Source: Paenibacillus sp. Marseille-Q4541
Lineage (GTDB): Bacteria > Bacillota > Bacilli > Paenibacillales > Paenibacillaceae
Reading direction: 5' to 3'
Length of the DNA: 64,000 nucleotides
Assembly: GCF_018310695.1 (NCBI RefSeq)
Contig: NZ_JAGXCY010000004.1
Location: 186,001-250,000 of the forward strand
In this document: piece after piece, positions 60,930 to 64,000 of the stretch
Position numbering within the stretch: position 1 is the first letter of the stretch
How the letters are laid out: each line of letters begins with the position of its first letter
Translations under genes and position numbers: made by a program
The notes under the pieces: generated by a model
Told to the model about the DNA's origin: nothing
Database searches by the model: none
What the model saw: only the letters and a program-made list of their open reading frames with translations

Positions 60930-62696
60930 TTAAGCGAAATATGATTTCCAGCGCTGGTCAACCAGTTCCACAATATCTTCCCGCGGAATAACTTCTTCCG
61001 GGTAACCTGGTTTCATTCGTGCATCAATGACAATAGGTAATGAAAATCCAATGTGATTTCGTTTAACCAAAGTTTCCGCATACATATCACTAGCCGGATT
61101 AAAGCGAGTAAACACCGTCCATAGGAATGACATTTGGTTCTTCGCTACTTCCTGTGCATGATCAACCAGAATGACCAATGGCCAAGTCTGTTCAAGTGCA
61201 GCAAAACGCTCTACGATACGCCCTGCAAGTTCAGGTTCTTCCTCATAGGAAGCTCCCTCGACAAGAAGTACACCGCCACAATAAGGTTTAATATCCGTTA
61301 TTTCATTAACGTGGCCGCCTTCGTAAATACGCGGAAGTTCTCTCGTCTTCTCTCCGACGCCGACGAGGATCGCCTTACTTCCATGGTTCAATTTGTGACC
61401 TGTATAATCAAGCGTATCGTGTGATGTATGGTCAAAAATAAACAGATCGGTTTGCGGATCAAACCTCTCCAGTACGGTTTCGATCAGTGTTGTGAAATTA
61501 GACAAATCAATGATCTGATCCGTTAAAATTAAAAACTTGGTCAAGGACAATTGACCTTGGCCTAATATGCTAAATCCGGAAACTAGTGCTTCACGAGAAT
61601 AACTTTCACGGACTACTGCAGAAGCTAACGCATGAACACCACTTTCCGCGTATGCCCATAAATCTTTGACGGTCGGCATCACTATAGAGTAAGCAGGTGA
61701 TAATAACCGCTGTACGAATTCACCGAGATAATAATCTTCCTGGCGTGGCTTGCCGACAATGGTCATCGGGTAGATTGCGTCTTTGCGATGCCACATCCGC
61801 TCCACGTTCAAGATAGGGAACTCATGCGCCAAGGAATAATAACCGAAATGATCGCCAAACGGACCTTCCATTCTCCGTTCATGGGGAGGAACCGTCCCCT
61901 TAATTACAAATTCAGCTTCCGCCGGCATCCGGTGTCCCCCATAAGGATCTTCCACCATCTTCAGCTTATCGCCTAAGATCAAGGAGGCCATTAGTAGTTC
62001 CGGCAGTTTTTCCGGAATTGGAGCGATCGCAGATGCAATAAGAGCAGGTGGCCCGCCAAGAATGACAGACACGGGTAAGCCTTGTCCACGCTGTTCGGCT
62101 TCATGATAATGGAACCCGCCGCCCTTTTGAATCTGCCAGTGCACTCCCGTTGTATGGTCATCATAAATTTGGATGCGGTACATCCCCAGATTGTGATCTT
62201 TATGATCATCGGGATGCTCAGTGTATACGAGCGGTAAAGTTAAAAACGGTCCCCCATCCAGCTGCCAGCTGGTCACTTTCGGAAGGGTAGCAAGCGGAGC
62301 TGCAGTCTGGTTTGCAGACAAAATAGGCGCTTCGCTTCGTTGCACCGTTTTGAGCCCTACTTTCAGTCCCTCTTTAATAAGATTTCGCTCGTTCCACAAT
62401 GCCTTTGGTGTCGGCGGCATCAGTGATTTGGTTGCGCCTACAATTGATTTCATAAGTTCTTCAGGTCTTGGACCAAATGCCATATCTACTCTACGACTGG
62501 TCCCAAACATATTCGTTAGCACAGGAAAAGGAGTACCTTTTACGTTGGTAAATAGCAACGCCGGTCCTTGTTCCTCAATGACACGTCTATGGATTTCTGC
62601 AATCTCGAGGTATGGATCAACAGGTGTATCAATAATGACTAGGTCTTTCTCCTGTTTCAATTTGTTCACAAACTCACGTAAATTCGTATAAATCAA
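60930..62696 (-). CDS. UbiD-family decarboxylase, probable menaquinone pathway
   Basis: The 588-residue product is a UbiD-family enzyme, which uses prenylated FMN to remove carboxyl groups from aromatic or conjugated acids. Visible parts are NMFGTSRRVDMAFG (about 68), the long mixed prFMN-binding middle with GMYRIQIYDDHTTGVHWQ (about 188) and MEGPFGDHFGYYS (about 283). The size fits the large UbiD type seen with futalosine-pathway genes. With mqnE at 53137, a step in menaquinone synthesis is likely. The start is TTG 62696; GGAGG is 10 bases upstream. Confidence 0.85.
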   Translation of the reverse strand: MIYTNLREFVNKLKQEKDLVIIDTPVDPYLEIAEIHRRVIEEQGPALLFTNVKGTPFPVLTNMFGTSRRVDMAFGPRPEELMKSIVGATKSLMPPTPKALWNERNLIKEGLKVGLKTVQRSEAPILSANQTAAPLATLPKVTSWQLDGGPFLTLPLVYTEHPDDHKDHNLGMYRIQIYDDHTTGVHWQIQKGGGFHYHEAEQRGQGLPVSVILGGPPALIASAIAPIPEKLPELLMASLILGDKLKMVEDPYGGHRMPAEAEFVIKGTVPPHERRMEGPFGDHFGYYSLAHEFPILNVERMWHRKDAIYPMTIVGKPRQEDYYLGEFVQRLLSPAYSIVMPTVKDLWAYAESGVHALASAVVRESYSREALVSGFSILGQGQLSLTKFLILTDQIIDLSNFTTLIETVLERFDPQTDLFIFDHTSHDTLDYTGHKLNHGSKAILVGVGEKTRELPRIYEGGHVNEITDIKPYCGGVLLVEGASYEEEPELAGRIVERFAALEQTWPLVILVDHAQEVAKNQMSFLWTVFTRFNPASDMYAETLVKRNHIGFSLPIVIDARMKPGYPEEVIPREDIVELVDQRWKSYFA

Positions 62697-62710
62697 TTTG
62701 GAAGATCCTC

Positions 62711-62818
62711 CTTTATAAAACAAAGCCCTGCGAATCAAATTCGTGGACTTTGTTATTTACATCGATATGTAGCCTTAACGGACAGGCACCAGCATTTATT
62801 GTACACTGTCCGGCTAAT
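62711..62818 (-). promoter_or_regulatory. Structured leader before the UbiD-family gene
   Basis: On the minus strand CGGACAG pairs with CTGTCCG, extended by TAGC/GCTA (62772-62816), and a second hairpin AACAAAG/CTTTGTT with CGAAT/ATTCG (about 62719-62753) ends 12 bases before the ribosome site. The second has a short T stretch and could be an attenuator. I do not recognise a riboswitch class. Confidence 0.5.
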
Positions 62819-62900
62819 TTATTCCAAGACGCTTTTACTTTTTTGGTCTAAGACTTTTCTATAGATATGCGCCCTGTCTTTTATCTTTTTTGTCTTCCCC

Positions 62901-63842
62901 TTAACGATGGACACCAGCCGGTTTCGCCAACTTCCATACGACATAACTCATATACGCAAGGAGCCCGAACAATACAGCGATTATGGTCATGTGTGCAAGA
63001 ACAACGAACATGTAAATCTCAGGACGATTCATCGTCAGCATAAGACCTACACCGGAAAGTACCTGAATAACGACAAGTGAAATGGCAGTAATACCAAGCA
63101 CCTGTAATTCCCGGTTACCTTTGTTATGCCGATAAGCATAATGACTAAGAACGGCGATGACTAGAACTAGGAAGAAGGCTGCAACACGGTGTAAGAAGGC
63201 AACCGCTACCCCTCCAGATAGTTCAGGTACAACTGCACCATTACAAAGTGGGAAACCGGAACATCCGCCAGCTGAATCCGTGTGACTGACAAAAGCTCCT
63301 GTGTAGACAACAATATAAGAATAAATCGTTGTGAGCCATACCAGATTGCGGAATTGTTTGCTTACCCGTGGTAAACGATCAAACTTAGCAAGCCCTCCGA
63401 ATTTCTGTTCTTGCCTTGCCCCAAGGGTCGTCATGAGTGCACTGGCAAGTGAAATAAATGCAAAACCGAGGTGCAATGCCATGACAGGAGGTGATTGAGA
63501 GAATACAACTGCGAGTGCCCCCATCATTCCTTGAATGATAACGAAAAACAGAGTCAGAAATGAAAAGATTTGTAGATCACGGCGCTGCTTTGCAAACAAC
63601 ATAAAGAGTACAAATGTGGTAATAGCAAGCAGCCCTGCTGAAGAACTGACGATTCGGTGTGAATATTCAATGAGCGAAGCGAGCGTATGCGCAGGTACGA
63701 ACTGTCCGTGACATAAAGGCCACTCGTTACCGCAACCAAGACCCGACTCTGTACGGGTAACTACACCCCCGCCGAATGTTGCAAAAAACATGAATAGAGT
63801 AGTCACAAAACTAATCCATTTTAAAAGTCTGATATGCTTCAA
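62901..63842 (-). CDS. ctaA: Heme A synthase CtaA
   Basis: The 313-residue product oxidises heme O to heme A for cytochrome oxidase. It has eight hydrophobic helices in two halves. Each half has a Cys pair region (CGNEWPLCHG near 36 and GGCSGFPLCNG near 190) and His ligands (EYSHRIVSS, LHRVAA, HLGFAF, HMTII). TTG 63842 with AGGTGA five bases upstream is chosen; GTG 63851 lies inside that ribosome site. No cta gene is adjacent in the window. Confidence 0.93.
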   Translation of the reverse strand: MKHIRLLKWISFVTTLFMFFATFGGGVVTRTESGLGCGNEWPLCHGQFVPAHTLASLIEYSHRIVSSSAGLLAITTFVLFMLFAKQRRDLQIFSFLTLFFVIIQGMMGALAVVFSQSPPVMALHLGFAFISLASALMTTLGARQEQKFGGLAKFDRLPRVSKQFRNLVWLTTIYSYIVVYTGAFVSHTDSAGGCSGFPLCNGAVVPELSGGVAVAFLHRVAAFFLVLVIAVLSHYAYRHNKGNRELQVLGITAISLVVIQVLSGVGLMLTMNRPEIYMFVVLAHMTIIAVLFGLLAYMSYVVWKLAKPAGVHR

Positions 63843-63851
63843 CTTATTCAC

Positions 63852-64000
63852 CTGCTGTTATGAAATGTGGCGGATAACCGCATGCTGATTTTTGACAATA
63901 TTCAGCAATCTCTTCTCATTATAACGGATAAAGGAATCCGAAACATAAAGCGATTGTGACAATATCTTAACGCCTGATAGAACGTAACTTTTCTCATTGC
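63852..64000. promoter_or_regulatory. Upstream region of ctaA
   Basis: On the minus strand a TATAAT lies in GTTATAATGAG (about 63917-63926), a candidate -10 for ctaA. I see no gene in these last 149 bases. Confidence 0.45.

Noticed and set aside
1..64000. CRISPR arrays, insertion sequences, prophage, rRNA or tRNA genes
   Set aside because: No regularly spaced repeats, transposase, integrase, phage structural genes or structural RNA genes were seen on either strand.

Overview
The window looks like a chromosomal segment of an endospore-forming, low-to-mid GC Firmicute, most probably Paenibacillus or a close relative. This rests on the gene content: Sda, two YheC/YheD-type ATP-grasp proteins, a YjcZ-like peptide, DnaB/DnaI primosome genes of the Bacillus type, an S-layer-homology chitinase, S-box control of met genes, and menaquinone genes of the futalosine type. 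No rRNA, tRNA, insertion sequence, prophage or CRISPR array was seen. Most genes are ordinary core genes; the unusual material is mainly regulatory DNA between them.

Layout. 1-4.6 kb: two paralogous family-2 glycosyltransferases, a spore-coat-type ATP-grasp protein and phosphatidylserine decarboxylase. 4.7-9.9 kb: a tiny Arg-rich ORF, an AraC regulator, a MocR regulator divergent from a flavin-binding PNPOx-like protein, an aminotransferase and a YjcZ-like peptide. 10-14.8 kb: DEAD-box helicase with ecsAB, an SDR and CheX. 15.3-21.5 kb: LysR plus PHP phosphatase, then a five-gene minus-strand operon (AAC(3)-like acetyltransferase, Tat-exported phosphoesterase, second phosphoesterase, GNAT, EamA exporter). 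21.6-28.1 kb: sdhCAB, a LysR gene and ktrBA with a long attenuator-bearing leader. 28.4-36 kb: CPBP protease, uvrC, trxA, dnaB and dnaI. 36-41 kb: the yuiB/yumB/yumC redox region, hemQ, a zinc-ribbon protein and sda. 41-47 kb: a second ATP-grasp protein and the polyphosphate pair ppx/ppk, tail to tail. 47-52.3 kb: surface chitinase and a membrane protein. 52.4-64 kb: Fe-S assembly genes, mqnE, yutJ, metNIQ under a SAM riboswitch, a UbiD decarboxylase with a HEPN-like gene, and ctaA.

The genes fit together around respiration and sporulation. Succinate dehydrogenase, NDH-2-like flavoproteins, heme synthesis (HemQ, CtaA), Fe-S assembly (YutM-like, Nfu) and menaquinone synthesis (MqnE, UbiD family) all serve the electron transport chain. 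Sda, the YheC/YheD and YjcZ proteins and the glycosyltransferases point to spore formation.

The most notable observation is the sda promoter: a Spo-kinase inhibitor gene whose -35 region overlaps a GAAC-N4-GTTC palindrome of the Bacillus LexA type and which is followed upstream by at least four DnaA-box 9-mers in 100 bp. Others are a Shine-Dalgarno buried in a 15-bp hairpin just before a TTG-started zinc-ribbon gene, a three-hexamer PHO-type repeat upstream of ppk, a 68-bp palindrome between dnaB and dnaI, a LexA-like site at the uvrC promoter, and a uvrC terminator embedded in the coding end of the opposing gene. All functional statements are from reading the sequence and from family knowledge; no search was run.
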